From: JBAZOJ01 sp041648755
GTDB lineage: Bacteria > Planctomycetota > B143-G9
DNA length: 19,167 nt
Assembly: GCA_041648755.1 (NCBI GenBank)
Contig: JBAZOJ010000039.1
Location: forward strand, 1-19,167
Direction: 5' to 3'
Shown piece after piece: positions 7,009 to 16,014 of this stretch. The first letter of the stretch is position 1. Every line of letters begins with the position of its first letter. The notes under the pieces were generated by a model. That model was given only the letters and a program-made list of their open reading frames with translations. It searched no databases and was not told the origin of the DNA. A program made the translations under genes and the position numbers.

Positions 7009-8408
7009 TCGTCGATCGAGAACGACACGTCTTTCTGTCCTGCGTCCACGGGGCGCGGGCTGAGTATCTTGTCCATCGTTTCCAGGGATACGCCAAGCTC
7101 AGCAGCCGTTCTGGCCCGATCATTCCCGAAGAACAAGAGCATCCGCATGATGTGCTCGCGAGCGATAACCTGCAGCTTGCGCGGACGGAAGTCCATGATC
7201 GCCTTCTCGCGCGAGCGGTTGATACGCTCTCTCGTGTAGGGTGAAATGCTCTCCACTGTTATGTGCTGGCCCTCTTCGTTGACAACACAGGATGCGATCA
7301 GCGTGCGAAGCTCCTGCAGGTTGTCAGGAAAATCATAGCCCGCGATGAACTGCATGAACTCGGGGGAGAGATCGAGAGGCTTCCTCCCGGACTTCTCCGC
7401 TTCCTCAGCGCAGAAGCGATTGGCAAGCAGTTGAACATCCAGGGGCCGCTCCCTGAGGGATGGCAACCTGATCGAATTGACCATGAGATGGTACAGCAGG
7501 TCGCGCGAGAAGGAGTTCTTATATTCGTCCCGGGTGAGATCGTGCTGTGAAGCTACCGTGAACCTCACGTTGGCCATTCGGATTTCGGTCGAACACTCCC
7601 GATAGTATTCTCGAGTCTGCAGCAGTCTCTTGAAGCGCACCTGGACTGGCAGGGGGAGTGCATCAACATTGTCGAGGAACAGCGTCCCGCCCTCCGCGGT
7701 TTCAACGAAACCGGTGGATTCTTCCCGCGAGCCCGACCAGTCGCGAGCCTGACCGAAGAAATCGGCAGCGAAGGCGTCCGGGTTCTGGGCATCCGCATCA
7801 ACGGCGATAAAAGGCCCCTTGCTGCGGGGGCTGGCCTTGTGTATCGCCCGGGCCAGCGACTCCTTGCCGGTTCCTCTTTCTCCCCATATGAAGATTGTCA
7901 AATCACCTGAAGCCATCCGCTCGACCGAATGGAACAGCCTGATCATCTCAGGATCCATTGTCGGGAGATGCTCGAATGCTTCGCGATGTTGCAGGTCTTC
8001 CTGCTTGAGCGTGTCAGGAAGCTCAAGAATCGAGGAGTTGATTTCGCTCTGCTTGATTGCGTTATCCAGGACCTTCAGCAGGTGCTCGTCGTCGACCGGC
8101 TTGGTCAGATAGTCGAACGCTCCAAGCTTCATGGCTTTGACAGCCTGTTCGACATCACTCACGCCCGTCAGGATGATAATGGGTGTGCTTTGCCTGCGCT
8201 CTCCCGAGAGTTTCAGGATATCAAGTCCGCTCAGCCCGGGCATATCCATGTCGAGCAGTATCACGTCGAACTTGCTCGCCGCCAGTATGTCCGGAACAGT
8301 CCGGGAGTCGTTTACAATCTCACTTTCGTAGGAATCTGTCTGCGCGAGAAACACCATCAGATAGTTGGTTACGGCGACATCATCGTCAACGATCAGCACT
8401 CTTTTCAT
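7005..8408 (-). CDS. NtrC-like response regulator with degenerate AAA+ domain
   Basis: The protein has 467 aa. The receiver domain (about 1-120) has D8-D9-D10, phospho-acceptor D53, T81 and K103, all intact. An AAA+ domain of the NtrC class follows at about 145-390 with Walker A G-E-R-G-T-G-K-E at 176-183. A Fis-like helix-turn-helix lies near 412-449. Several active elements are lost: the GAFTGA loop that contacts sigma-54 reads D-W-S-G-S-R (223-228), Walker B is F-L-D-N with N247 in place of Glu, and the two arginine-finger positions are S301 and H307. It can probably bind DNA and receive phosphate but is unlikely to be a normal sigma-54 activator. GAGGAG lies eight bases before the ATG, and the gene starts 26 bases after the kinase gene, its likely partner. 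Confidence 0.9.
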   Translation of the reverse strand: MKRVLIVDDDVAVTNYLMVFLAQTDSYESEIVNDSRTVPDILAASKFDVILLDMDMPGLSGLDILKLSGERRQSTPIIILTGVSDVEQAVKAMKLGAFDYLTKPVDDEHLLKVLDNAIKQSEINSSILELPDTLKQEDLQHREAFEHLPTMDPEMIRLFHSVERMASGDLTIFIWGERGTGKESLARAIHKASPRSKGPFIAVDADAQNPDAFAADFFGQARDWSGSREESTGFVETAEGGTLFLDNVDALPLPVQVRFKRLLQTREYYRECSTEIRMANVRFTVASQHDLTRDEYKNSFSRDLLYHLMVNSIRLPSLRERPLDVQLLANRFCAEEAEKSGRKPLDLSPEFMQFIAGYDFPDNLQELRTLIASCVVNEEGQHITVESISPYTRERINRSREKAIMDFRPRKLQVIAREHIMRMLLFFGNDRARTAAELGVSLETMDKILSPRPVDAGQKDVSFSIDD

Positions 8409-8434
8409 CAGCAGGACTCCTCTGTGATCCGCCG

Positions 8435-10465
8435 CTATACCGTTGGAAACTTGCCGCTGCGCCTGCGAACAGGCAACGTGATGATGAAGGTGGTACCTAC
8501 GTCAACCTTGCTGTTGACGCTTACCGTTCCTCCGTGCTCCTCGATGATCCGGTAGACGATTGAGAGCCCCAAACCGGTGCCGCCCTTGGCCCTTCGCGTG
8601 GTAAAGAAGGGCTCGTACATGCGCTTCAATGTGCTCTCGTTCATCCCCTTGCCGTTGTCTCGCACCTCGATGATAACGCTGCCTTCCTCGGCTTTGGTGG
8701 AGACGACGATATGGCCTCTTCGGCCCTCGGGCATCGCCTCGCTCGCGTTCATAATCAGGTTGATGAGCACCTGCTCGATCTTCTGAGCGTTCCCGACAAC
8801 CGAGGGGATGCTTGGAGTAAGCTCAAGCTCGATGTCTGACGTCTTGTGAACCTGATTGTGGACCAGCCTTGCCGCGGCGTCGATAATCGTATTGATCTCC
8901 ATGCTGTCTATGAGCAATCCCTCGTCGCGCCGGGCAAAGCGCTTGAGCCCTTCGACAATGCCCTTGATCCTCTCAGAACCGTGGGCCATGTCGTTTATGA
9001 GTGTCATTATGTGCTGGCGGAAGAACTCGTACTTCAGCTTGGCGACCTTGAAATCGGGGTGGCTCTTAGCATACTCGTCTACGATAGGAAGCATGTCGTC
9101 CATCGCCTGCTGAATGATTTTGATGTTGCCGCGGATGAACTGATTCGGGTTGTTGATTTCGTGGCCGATACCTGAAACAAGCTGACCGAGAGAAGCAAGC
9201 TTGTCTGCCTGGCGCAGTTGCTCCTCGTAGCTCTTCTCGCGCGTCACTTCGCGGTAGAACTCAATAATGCCCTCCACCTCCTGATTGGAGTCGAAGATGG
9301 GGAGCGCGTGAACCTGGTAGTAGGCGTCATCGTGTCTGATCTCGATGGATATGGGGGCTTTCTCGCGAATGATCCTGGCAAGGCGACAATCCTGGCATGG
9401 GACATCGCTGTCGAAGAACGTCTTGTGGCACTTATTCCCCGCTGGGACATTCTCCCTGTTTGTAAGGATAACCTTGCGGTTGCGATCGATGATAGCAACC
9501 TTGTCCGGTACCGCCTTGAACATTGTCTCCAGGCGGATCTTGGCTTCTTCGAAGCCGCTTTCCATCTTGCTCAGGTAGGAATTGACAGTACTGAGCTTGC
9601 TCTGCTGGGCCTCGATTTCAGCCGTTCGGCTGGTGATTTCGGCCTGCAGGTCAGCGACTCTCTTGGTGTACTCCTCGGCCTCATCCTTCAGAGCAGCGAG
9701 ATTCTCGCGCAGATCCTTTCGGTCAAGGGCAATTCTGAGCACCCGACCGATCTCGTGGAGCATTTTCTGCTCTTCGGGCAGGAACTTGAGCGCAGGGTCC
9801 TTATACCCGACGATCATCTCTCCCCGGTACTGCTCTCTCACTTCGAGCGAGATCGAGATGAATTGGGGTCCGGAAGGCTTTTCGCCGTATTCCACTCCCT
9901 GATACACAGCGTAGACCACCGCCTGATCAGGATAGCTCATTCCAGGGGTGAGGTACTTAGGCAATTCGTCGAAGAAGTCCTTGATATTGGTCGAGTACTC
10001 GATCCAATCCGACACGGCGTAGACGCAGTTCAGTTCCCGGACGCGCTTTTCCTTTTCCCATTCATCAGGATAGTCGCCCGAATCGCCCCTGTCGCAGAAG
10101 AACAAGAACAACTCACCATCATCGGCCTTGAGGTGACCGGTGCGGAAGTAGATTGGCCGGTGTGCCGCCCCTTTGAGGACGAAGACCGCCCAAGCTTTGC
10201 GCCCTTCGGCGGCTGCCTGCGTCGCGGCGTGGATGTTCTTGTGCGATTCGTCAGCGGCGATGTCGTTCAGACTCCGGCCTACAACGGCACTATCGGCGAG
10301 CGCGAATTCCTCGCAGAACTCCTCGCTCGCAAAGACAATCTTGCCATCAGGCTTGGCCGCCAGAAGGAAATCGTAGTTCGTATTGAACAGGCTGATTGCT
10401 TCCGAGATCTTGATGGCAGCCTCCTTGCAGAAAAAGGGAGCGCCCGAAGGCGCTCCCATGTCCAT
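8435..10465 (-). CDS. Soluble PAS/GAF-like sensor histidine kinase
   Basis: With the ATG at 10465 the protein has 676 aa. The order is PAS (about 20-130), a GAF-like domain (about 145-250), coiled coil (about 250-310), second PAS (about 310-410), HisKA with phospho-acceptor H435 in G-I-G-H-E-I-N-N-P, and HATPase_c with N-L-I-M-N-A-S-E-A, D-N-G-K-G-M, F-F-T-T-R and G-G-T-G-L-G-L-S. No transmembrane segment is present, so it senses a cytoplasmic signal. The second PAS has C346, C357 and C360, possible metal or redox ligands. The first dozen codons lie in a terminator hairpin, and a good ribosome site follows it, so the true start may be further in, possibly at a non-standard AUC at 10414. The regulator gene starts 26 bases downstream. 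Confidence 0.9.
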   Translation of the reverse strand: MDMGAPSGAPFFCKEAAIKISEAISLFNTNYDFLLAAKPDGKIVFASEEFCEEFALADSAVVGRSLNDIAADESHKNIHAATQAAAEGRKAWAVFVLKGAAHRPIYFRTGHLKADDGELFLFFCDRGDSGDYPDEWEKEKRVRELNCVYAVSDWIEYSTNIKDFFDELPKYLTPGMSYPDQAVVYAVYQGVEYGEKPSGPQFISISLEVREQYRGEMIVGYKDPALKFLPEEQKMLHEIGRVLRIALDRKDLRENLAALKDEAEEYTKRVADLQAEITSRTAEIEAQQSKLSTVNSYLSKMESGFEEAKIRLETMFKAVPDKVAIIDRNRKVILTNRENVPAGNKCHKTFFDSDVPCQDCRLARIIREKAPISIEIRHDDAYYQVHALPIFDSNQEVEGIIEFYREVTREKSYEEQLRQADKLASLGQLVSGIGHEINNPNQFIRGNIKIIQQAMDDMLPIVDEYAKSHPDFKVAKLKYEFFRQHIMTLINDMAHGSERIKGIVEGLKRFARRDEGLLIDSMEINTIIDAAARLVHNQVHKTSDIELELTPSIPSVVGNAQKIEQVLINLIMNASEAMPEGRRGHIVVSTKAEEGSVIIEVRDNGKGMNESTLKRMYEPFFTTRRAKGGTGLGLSIVYRIIEEHGGTVSVNSKVDVGTTFIITLPVRRRSGKFPTV
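10420..10426 (-). promoter_or_regulatory. Ribosome-binding-like site after the terminator, inside the kinase frame
   Basis: AAGGAGG on the minus strand is one of the strongest Shine-Dalgarno matches in the window, but no ATG, GTG or TTG follows at the right distance. Five bases later, in the kinase frame, comes ATC (10412-10414), just before the first PAS domain. The ATGs at 10465 and 10459 have no comparable site. Either the kinase begins at AUC or the match is chance coding sequence (Lys-Glu). Confidence 0.4.
10431..10457 (-). terminator. Intrinsic terminator after the 1234-aa oxidoreductase gene
   Basis: The minus strand forms a perfect 9-bp stem GGGAGCGCC/GGCGCTCCC closed by a stable TTCG tetraloop and followed by five T. 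It starts 12 bases after the oxidoreductase stop at 10469. It overlaps the first codons of the kinase frame, so it should limit read-through from the oxidoreductase genes into the kinase and regulator genes. Confidence 0.85.
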
Positions 10466-10468
10466 CAA

Positions 10469-13400
10469 TCAGCGGGATGCGCTCTTATTATAGCGCTCAA
10501 CCCCAAGGTCTCGAAGGTCCTTCTTGTACTTTTCGATCATCGTTATGGGCTGTACAAGAGTGCTTGGCATCGGCCGGGTGTCAGCGACATTGAGAGTGCC
10601 TTTGCCCTCCCATGCCGTTCTGACTCCTTCGTTCCAGTAGAAGGAGAACAAAGAGCCGGTCGAGTTTCGCAGCGCGGTCTCGATTGCCGCTGTAATCTCA
10701 AAGGCACAGGAGAACTCTGCCTTGATACCCAGCTTAAGGGCGAGGTCGGCAAGAACCTTCCACGTCGGCACTCCCGAAGGCGGAGTCACGGAGTTGTTGA
10801 ACCGCGTGAGCTTGCCCTCGAAGTTGATGCGCGTTCCGTTGCTTTCGAAGAAGGTCGAGCCCGGAATGGCAACATTCGAGTACATTATTGTCTCGGTGAC
10901 CGCCCAGTCAATGACGGCAAGGAACTCGATGTTCCGGAAGTACGATGCCGTTCTGTTCGACCTCATCGGGTCCTCGCCAATAATCAGGGCTGCCTTGAGT
11001 TTACCTTCCTCAAGCAGAGCCTTGAGCGCCGCGTTCGAGCGGACGTTGTTCAAACCGTCGGCAAGAACGCGCCCGGGCTTGAAGGTCGGAGCGGCCCCGC
11101 AGATCTCGACGCCTGCGAGGTTCGCGGAAACGCCAGGCAGCAGCATATCCGCTCTCACCCCGCGTGCACGAAGGAGCAGAGTCAGATTCGCCAGGGCCGT
11201 AATGTCACCGGGAGCCTGGTTCTGCGCACGGTCGGGGCTGTACACGAACACAATCTTCTTGGAACCGGCTATCAGAGCAGCCGTGGCCTCAACCTTCCGT
11301 GCATCGACCCCGGTTGCCGCAACGGTTGCTTTCATGCTGTAGTCGAAGTTGTCGGACAGGAAGTCCTTTCCGCCCTTGATCGCGGAGAGTTCTTCGCGCT
11401 TCACGAACCCGGTGTCGATCAGGCGCTGAATGACGCCATTCCACAGCAGCGCAGCGCGCCCTCTCATCGGGTCGACCGTAAGAGAACTGAGCTTGTCGAG
11501 GTTATCGAGCGATGAGTTGGAGATGATGAGCTTGGCGTTGCGATCATTCACAGCGGCCATAATCTCAACGCTCAGGATCAGGTGATCGTTAAGCGTATCG
11601 GTATTGTTACACACGATAAGGTCCGCGTCGCGGAGGACAGAACGGTCGGCCGTTGACGCGGTGAAGCCGAAAGCGCGATCAAGTTCGCCGGCCTCGACTC
11701 CGCCCTCGATGAGCGTAAGGGACGATACGTTATTGGTCCCCAGCCCCTCTCGAGCAATGCGGGCAGCGAGGTACATTTCCTCGTTAGACAACTCAGGCGA
11801 CAGGAAGACGGCCACGGCATCAGGGCCGTAAGTTTCCTTGGCTTGCTGAAGGGCCTGCGCAATGCGGATTTCGGCGGTCTCCAGGGATACGTCGTTCCGC
11901 TTTCCGCCCGTGCGCTCGGAGGGATTGTAGACGCGCCGCGAGCGAATCACGAAGTCATTGCCAAATCGACCGTAACGACAGAGATAGTCACCGGGCAGGC
12001 CGGAGGGTTCCGTCCAGTACCGATTGTCGCTAACCTTGTTCACTTTCATCGAACAACCTATCGAGCAGAAGCCGCAGGAAGTCTCGATCTGATCGTGATC
12101 AAGGCAGGCTCTTCCGGCGAACGGGTACTTCACGGTCAGCGCACCGGTTGGACAAGAGGCAACGCAACTGCCGCAACTCACGCAATTGGTCGCGGCAAGA
12201 GGATCGTTCATCGCGGGGCGCATCTCGGTCTTAAAGCCGCGCGAAACGAGACCCAGCGCGGAAATAGGCAGTATCTTCATGCAAGTGCGGATGCAGCGCG
12301 AGCACAGGATGCACTTGTTCGGATCGTATGAGACGTACGGATGCCTGTCGTCTATCTTGTGCTTGCGGACATAGCCCTTGTAGTGGTTGATGTCGATATG
12401 GTACTCTTCGCAGTAGAAGCGAAGCTTGCAGTCGTCGTAGCGCAGGCAGCCGCAGGACAGGCAACGGTCAGCCTCGTGCGTCATATCCTCGTGCTCATAG
12501 CCTGAAGATACTTCCCGGAAATTGCCCGCGCGTTCCTCCACACTGATCTCGTGTACGTGGTGGCGGGGGCTCTCGGGGATTGCGCCCAATTCCTTGCGGG
12601 TAGGCTTGTCCCAGTCATCCTTGCGGATGATGAAAGCTGAGGCCGGAGCCTTCCCGTCTCCGAGGAAATCCACGATGTATGTGGCCGCACGCTGACCGTC
12701 ACGAATCGCGTCAATGACAACGGTCGGGCCATCGTCGGCAACGTCGCCGCCAGCGAATACGCCCGGGATATTCGTCTTCATCGTCGCGGTGTCAACCGTG
12801 ATGGTGTTATATTTCGATACCTTCGGCTGACAACCAGCCACGCCGATGACCCCGCCAAGTACCGGCTCCTGGCCAATCGCAGCCACGGCCATGTCGCATG
12901 GCAGGTCAAATTCCGAGCCCTCTTGCGGTATCGGCCTCCGACGACCTGAGGCATCGGGTTCACCGAGCTTCATGCGGATGCAGCGAAGGGCTTTCAGCTT
13001 GCCGTTCTCGGCCAATGCCTTGGTTGGCATTGCCAATTCGAGTATTTCGATCCCTTCCTTGATGCAGTCTTCTATCTCCATCTTGTCAGCGGGCATTTCG
13101 GCTTTTGTGCGCCGGTAGAGAATTATCACCTTGTCCGCGCCGAGGCGCCATGACGTGCGCGCGACGTCCATTGCAGTGTTTCCGCCACCGACTACGACGA
13201 TCGTGCCCTTCATGGGGGTATGATCCTCGGTCTTTTCGTACAGGAAGTCGATGCCGCCCACCACGCCTTGAGTGGTGTGCTCATTCTCGATGCCCATGTC
13301 CTTGCTGCCCCATGCTCCGGCAGCAATGTACACGGCTTGGTGCTGTTGGCGCAGTTCTTCCATTGTCAGGTCGCGACCGACCTTCACACCTGTCTTGACT

Positions 13401-14173
13401 ACGGCGCCAGCGCGGCAGATGTACTCGATCTCGCGATCGAGGACAGCCTTCGGCAGGCGATACTCGGGGATGCCGTAACGCAGCATTCCGCCAGCGTACT
13501 TCATCGCTTCATAGACAACAACGTCATAGCCCTTACGCCCAAGGAACCAGGCAGCGGTCAAACCGGACGGACCTCCACCGACAACTCCTATGGATTTGCC
13601 GCGCGATGGCGCGCGCTCGGGAGTGCCATCGTAGGCACCGGGGTAATCGGAAACGAAACGCTTCACGTTGTTTATGCCAACGGGCTCGTCGAGGATCTCG
13701 CGCCGACAGACTGCCTCGCACTTGCGAACGCAGACACGGCCGCAGATGGCCGGGAACGGATTCGTCTCGCGCACGAGGTCAATGGCCTTGCGGAATTGCC
13801 CCATGGCTGCAAGGGCGATATATCCTTGCGCGTCGACACCGGCGGGACAGCCAAGCTTGCAGGGGGACAGGCAGTCCGCATAGTGGTTGGAGACCAGCAG
13901 TTCGAACGCGGTCTTGCGCGAAGCCACAACCCTGTCGCTCCGGGTCAGCACCTTCATTCCCGCGGCGACGCGGGTGGCACAGGCGGGAGCCAGGTTGGGC
14001 CTGCCGACCAATTCGACCACGCACACGAAGCACGAGCCGTAGGGCTTGAGTTCCGGCGAATGGCACAGGGTCGGGATGTCATCGATCTTGTATTCATTGA
14101 CAACATCGAGGATGGTCTTCTCGGGGCTGACGCTGTATTCTTTGCCGTTTATCTCGATTTTTACGGGTTCCAT
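10469..14173 (-). CDS. GltD-NuoG fusion: NAD(P)H/ferredoxin-type oxidoreductase subunit
   Basis: This 1234-aa protein fuses modules that are usually separate. An N-terminal [2Fe-2S] domain has C37, C48, C51 and C65. H97-x3-C101-x3-C105-x3-C109 and C144/C148/C152/C156 form the Fe-S entry of a GltD-type flavoprotein, followed by FAD motif G-V-V-G-G-G-P-S-G (196-204), NAD(P)H motif V-V-V-G-G-G-N-T-A-M-D (326-336) and FAD motif G-G-D-V-A-D-D-G (475-482). C571-C588 forms a Cys-rich linker. Two ferredoxin clusters follow (C621/624/627/631 and C664/667/670/674), then a molybdopterin-oxidoreductase fold with its [4Fe-4S] site (C700/703/707/732). The usual Mo-ligand position reads L-I-E-G-G, with no Cys, Sec or His, as in NuoG. 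The role is probably soluble electron transfer between NADPH, ferredoxin and the NuoEF-like partners; SfrAB and NfnAB are relatives by module. AGGAG overlaps the nuoF-like stop. Confidence 0.92.
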   Translation of the reverse strand: MEPVKIEINGKEYSVSPEKTILDVVNEYKIDDIPTLCHSPELKPYGSCFVCVVELVGRPNLAPACATRVAAGMKVLTRSDRVVASRKTAFELLVSNHYADCLSPCKLGCPAGVDAQGYIALAAMGQFRKAIDLVRETNPFPAICGRVCVRKCEAVCRREILDEPVGINNVKRFVSDYPGAYDGTPERAPSRGKSIGVVGGGPSGLTAAWFLGRKGYDVVVYEAMKYAGGMLRYGIPEYRLPKAVLDREIEYICRAGAVVKTGVKVGRDLTMEELRQQHQAVYIAAGAWGSKDMGIENEHTTQGVVGGIDFLYEKTEDHTPMKGTIVVVGGGNTAMDVARTSWRLGADKVIILYRRTKAEMPADKMEIEDCIKEGIEILELAMPTKALAENGKLKALRCIRMKLGEPDASGRRRPIPQEGSEFDLPCDMAVAAIGQEPVLGGVIGVAGCQPKVSKYNTITVDTATMKTNIPGVFAGGDVADDGPTVVIDAIRDGQRAATYIVDFLGDGKAPASAFIIRKDDWDKPTRKELGAIPESPRHHVHEISVEERAGNFREVSSGYEHEDMTHEADRCLSCGCLRYDDCKLRFYCEEYHIDINHYKGYVRKHKIDDRHPYVSYDPNKCILCSRCIRTCMKILPISALGLVSRGFKTEMRPAMNDPLAATNCVSCGSCVASCPTGALTVKYPFAGRACLDHDQIETSCGFCSIGCSMKVNKVSDNRYWTEPSGLPGDYLCRYGRFGNDFVIRSRRVYNPSERTGGKRNDVSLETAEIRIAQALQQAKETYGPDAVAVFLSPELSNEEMYLAARIAREGLGTNNVSSLTLIEGGVEAGELDRAFGFTASTADRSVLRDADLIVCNNTDTLNDHLILSVEIMAAVNDRNAKLIISNSSLDNLDKLSSLTVDPMRGRAALLWNGVIQRLIDTGFVKREELSAIKGGKDFLSDNFDYSMKATVAATGVDARKVEATAALIAGSKKIVFVYSPDRAQNQAPGDITALANLTLLLRARGVRADMLLPGVSANLAGVEICGAAPTFKPGRVLADGLNNVRSNAALKALLEEGKLKAALIIGEDPMRSNRTASYFRNIEFLAVIDWAVTETIMYSNVAIPGSTFFESNGTRINFEGKLTRFNNSVTPPSGVPTWKVLADLALKLGIKAEFSCAFEITAAIETALRNSTGSLFSFYWNEGVRTAWEGKGTLNVADTRPMPSTLVQPITMIEKYKKDLRDLGVERYNKSASR
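10487..10492 (-). promoter_or_regulatory. Possible -10 box for the kinase-regulator pair
   Basis: A TATAAT on the minus strand lies within the last codons of the oxidoreductase gene (Tyr-Asn). A start near 10480 would put the terminator hairpin at the 5' end of the kinase transcript. The -35 match is poor and the box is coding, so chance is a real possibility. Confidence 0.25.
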
Positions 14174-14185
14174 GATGATCTGCTC

Positions 14186-15961
14186 CTAATCCTTGTAGAC
14201 CGCGTCAAACTGGCAACTCGTGATGCAACGTCCGCACTTGACGCAGATGTCGTGATTGACGACATGAGTGGCCTTGGGTTGGCCCGTGATCGCATTGACA
14301 GGGCAGTTCTTTGCGCAGAGGGTGCAACCGACACATTTCTTGGGGTCGATCACATATGACACGAGCGCGCCACACACCTTGGCAGGACACTTGTGGTCCT
14401 TGATGTGGGCTTCGAATTCGTTCGGATAGTACCTGATCGTCGAAAGCACGGGATTGGGGGCCGTCTGGCCAAGACCGCACAGGCTGGCTTCCTTGATCCG
14501 GGCAGCCAGTGCCGAGAGGTCTTCCAGATCCTGAGCCTTGCCTTCTCCGATGGTGATGCGATCAAGGGTCTCCAGCATACGCAGAGTCCCGATTCTGCAG
14601 AACGTACACTTGCCGCAGGATTCGTCCTGGGTGAAATGGAGGAAGAACCTTGCCATGTCAACCATGCAGGACTTGTCATCGAGAACAACCAACCCGCCCG
14701 AGCCCATGATGGCGCCCGTCTTGGGGATGCTCTCGAAATCCACAGTGGTATCGCCTAACTCAGCGGGAATACACCCGCCGGAGGGACCGCCGATCTGGAT
14801 GGCCTTGAAGGCGCGGTCGTTCTTTATGCCTCCGCCGATCTTGAAGATCAGGTCGTTGATGGTGATGCCCATCGGCACCTCGGCAAGGCCGCCCCGTTTG
14901 ATACGTCCGGCCAGAGCGAAGACCTTGGTGCCCTTGCTCTTTTCGGTTCCGTACTTGGCGAACTCAGCCCAGCCATTAACGATGATCCAAGGGACATTGG
15001 CGTAGGTCTCGACGTTGTTGTTGTTAGTGGGCTTCTGCCAGAGCCCCTTTTCGGCCGGGAACGGCGGGCGGATGCGCGGCATGCCGCGTTCGCCTTCAAT
15101 CGAAGCGAACAGCGCGGTTTCCTCGCCGCAGACGAAAGCGCCAGCGCCCTGCTTGATGACTATGTCGAAAGAGAACCCAGACCCGAGGATATTGCGTCCG
15201 AGGTATCCTTTCTTCCGGGCGGCCTCGATGCCGATGTTCAGCCGCTTGATTGCGAGCGGATATTCCGCGCGACAGTAGATGAAGCCTTTGTGCGCGCCTA
15301 TTGCGCGCGCACAGATAACCATGCCCTCAAGAACGGAGTGAGGATCGCTTTCCAGAACCGAGCGGTCCATGAACGCGCCCGGATCGCCCTCATCGGCGTT
15401 GCATACGATGTACTTCACTTCACCGGGCTGGGCCGCGCAGAACGACCACTTGAGGCCGGTGGGGAATCCCGCACCGCCACGGCCGCGAAGCCCTGATTTT
15501 TTCACTTCCTCGATAACAGAGGCAGGGGTCATTTCGGACAGGACCTTGCGGAGAGCCGCGTATCCGCCGGATCTCTCGTAGTCCTCGAGAGACTCGGGAT
15601 CGATGGTTCCGCAGTTCCGGAGCACGATCCTGGTCTGGTTTTTCAGGAAGTCGAGTTCAAGTCCAGCCTCGCCCTCGGGGGTGGACTGATAGACGACGTA
15701 ACCCGGGACCGGCGTTCCGCCCTTCACGTGGCGTTCGAATATCTCCTTTACGCGTTCCGGAGTCACGTCCCCGTAGATGACTCGTGTCTTGTCACCGCGA
15801 ACCTCGACGAGTGGCTCGCGGTAGCACATTCCGATGCAGCCTGTTATCGCAAGCTCGGCATCCTTGGAGCCAGGCGGGATAAGCTGTTGCAGCGCGCTGA
15901 ATACTTCACGGGCGCCTGCGGATAATCCGCAACTACCCATTCCTACGAGTACTTTGTACAT
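14186..15961 (-). CDS. nuoF: HydB/HndC-type NuoF-like NADH-oxidising subunit
   Basis: This 591-aa subunit should oxidise or reduce NAD(H) at FMN and pass electrons through Fe-S clusters. It is longer than plain NuoF because it has both extensions typical of HydB/HndC. The N-terminal thioredoxin-like [2Fe-2S] domain shows C11, C42 and C46. The C-terminal part has the C525-P-A-K-V-C530 segment and two ferredoxin clusters, C543/546/549/553 and C573/576/579/583. The core carries FMN motif G-R-G-G-A-G-F-P-T-G-L-K-W (160-172), N-A-D-E-G-D-P-G-A-F (188-197), and the [4Fe-4S] site S-C449-G-K-C452-T-F-C455 with C495. There is no membrane segment, so it is cytoplasmic. AGGAG precedes the ATG. It lies 53 bases after the nuoE-like gene and 12 before the fusion subunit. 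HydABC-type enzymes of this build often bifurcate electrons; that is inference here. Confidence 0.93.
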   Translation of the reverse strand: MYKVLVGMGSCGLSAGAREVFSALQQLIPPGSKDAELAITGCIGMCYREPLVEVRGDKTRVIYGDVTPERVKEIFERHVKGGTPVPGYVVYQSTPEGEAGLELDFLKNQTRIVLRNCGTIDPESLEDYERSGGYAALRKVLSEMTPASVIEEVKKSGLRGRGGAGFPTGLKWSFCAAQPGEVKYIVCNADEGDPGAFMDRSVLESDPHSVLEGMVICARAIGAHKGFIYCRAEYPLAIKRLNIGIEAARKKGYLGRNILGSGFSFDIVIKQGAGAFVCGEETALFASIEGERGMPRIRPPFPAEKGLWQKPTNNNNVETYANVPWIIVNGWAEFAKYGTEKSKGTKVFALAGRIKRGGLAEVPMGITINDLIFKIGGGIKNDRAFKAIQIGGPSGGCIPAELGDTTVDFESIPKTGAIMGSGGLVVLDDKSCMVDMARFFLHFTQDESCGKCTFCRIGTLRMLETLDRITIGEGKAQDLEDLSALAARIKEASLCGLGQTAPNPVLSTIRYYPNEFEAHIKDHKCPAKVCGALVSYVIDPKKCVGCTLCAKNCPVNAITGQPKATHVVNHDICVKCGRCITSCQFDAVYKD

Positions 15962-16014
15962 CTGGGTTCTCCTGTTACCGGGAAAACGTTGTTTTTGTGG
16001 CCATTGAGGTCGAA

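Noticed and set aside
9218..11515. 765-codon plus-strand frame across the kinase and oxidoreductase genes
   Set aside because: It is antisense to two genes with unmistakable domains (HisKA/HATPase and the NuoG-like fusion). Its translation shows no known motif, and such frames are common opposite GC-rich coding sequence.
13220..14359. 379-codon plus-strand frame
   Set aside because: It is antisense to the FAD and Fe-S motifs of the 1234-aa protein and the end of the NuoF-like gene, with no recognisable domain.
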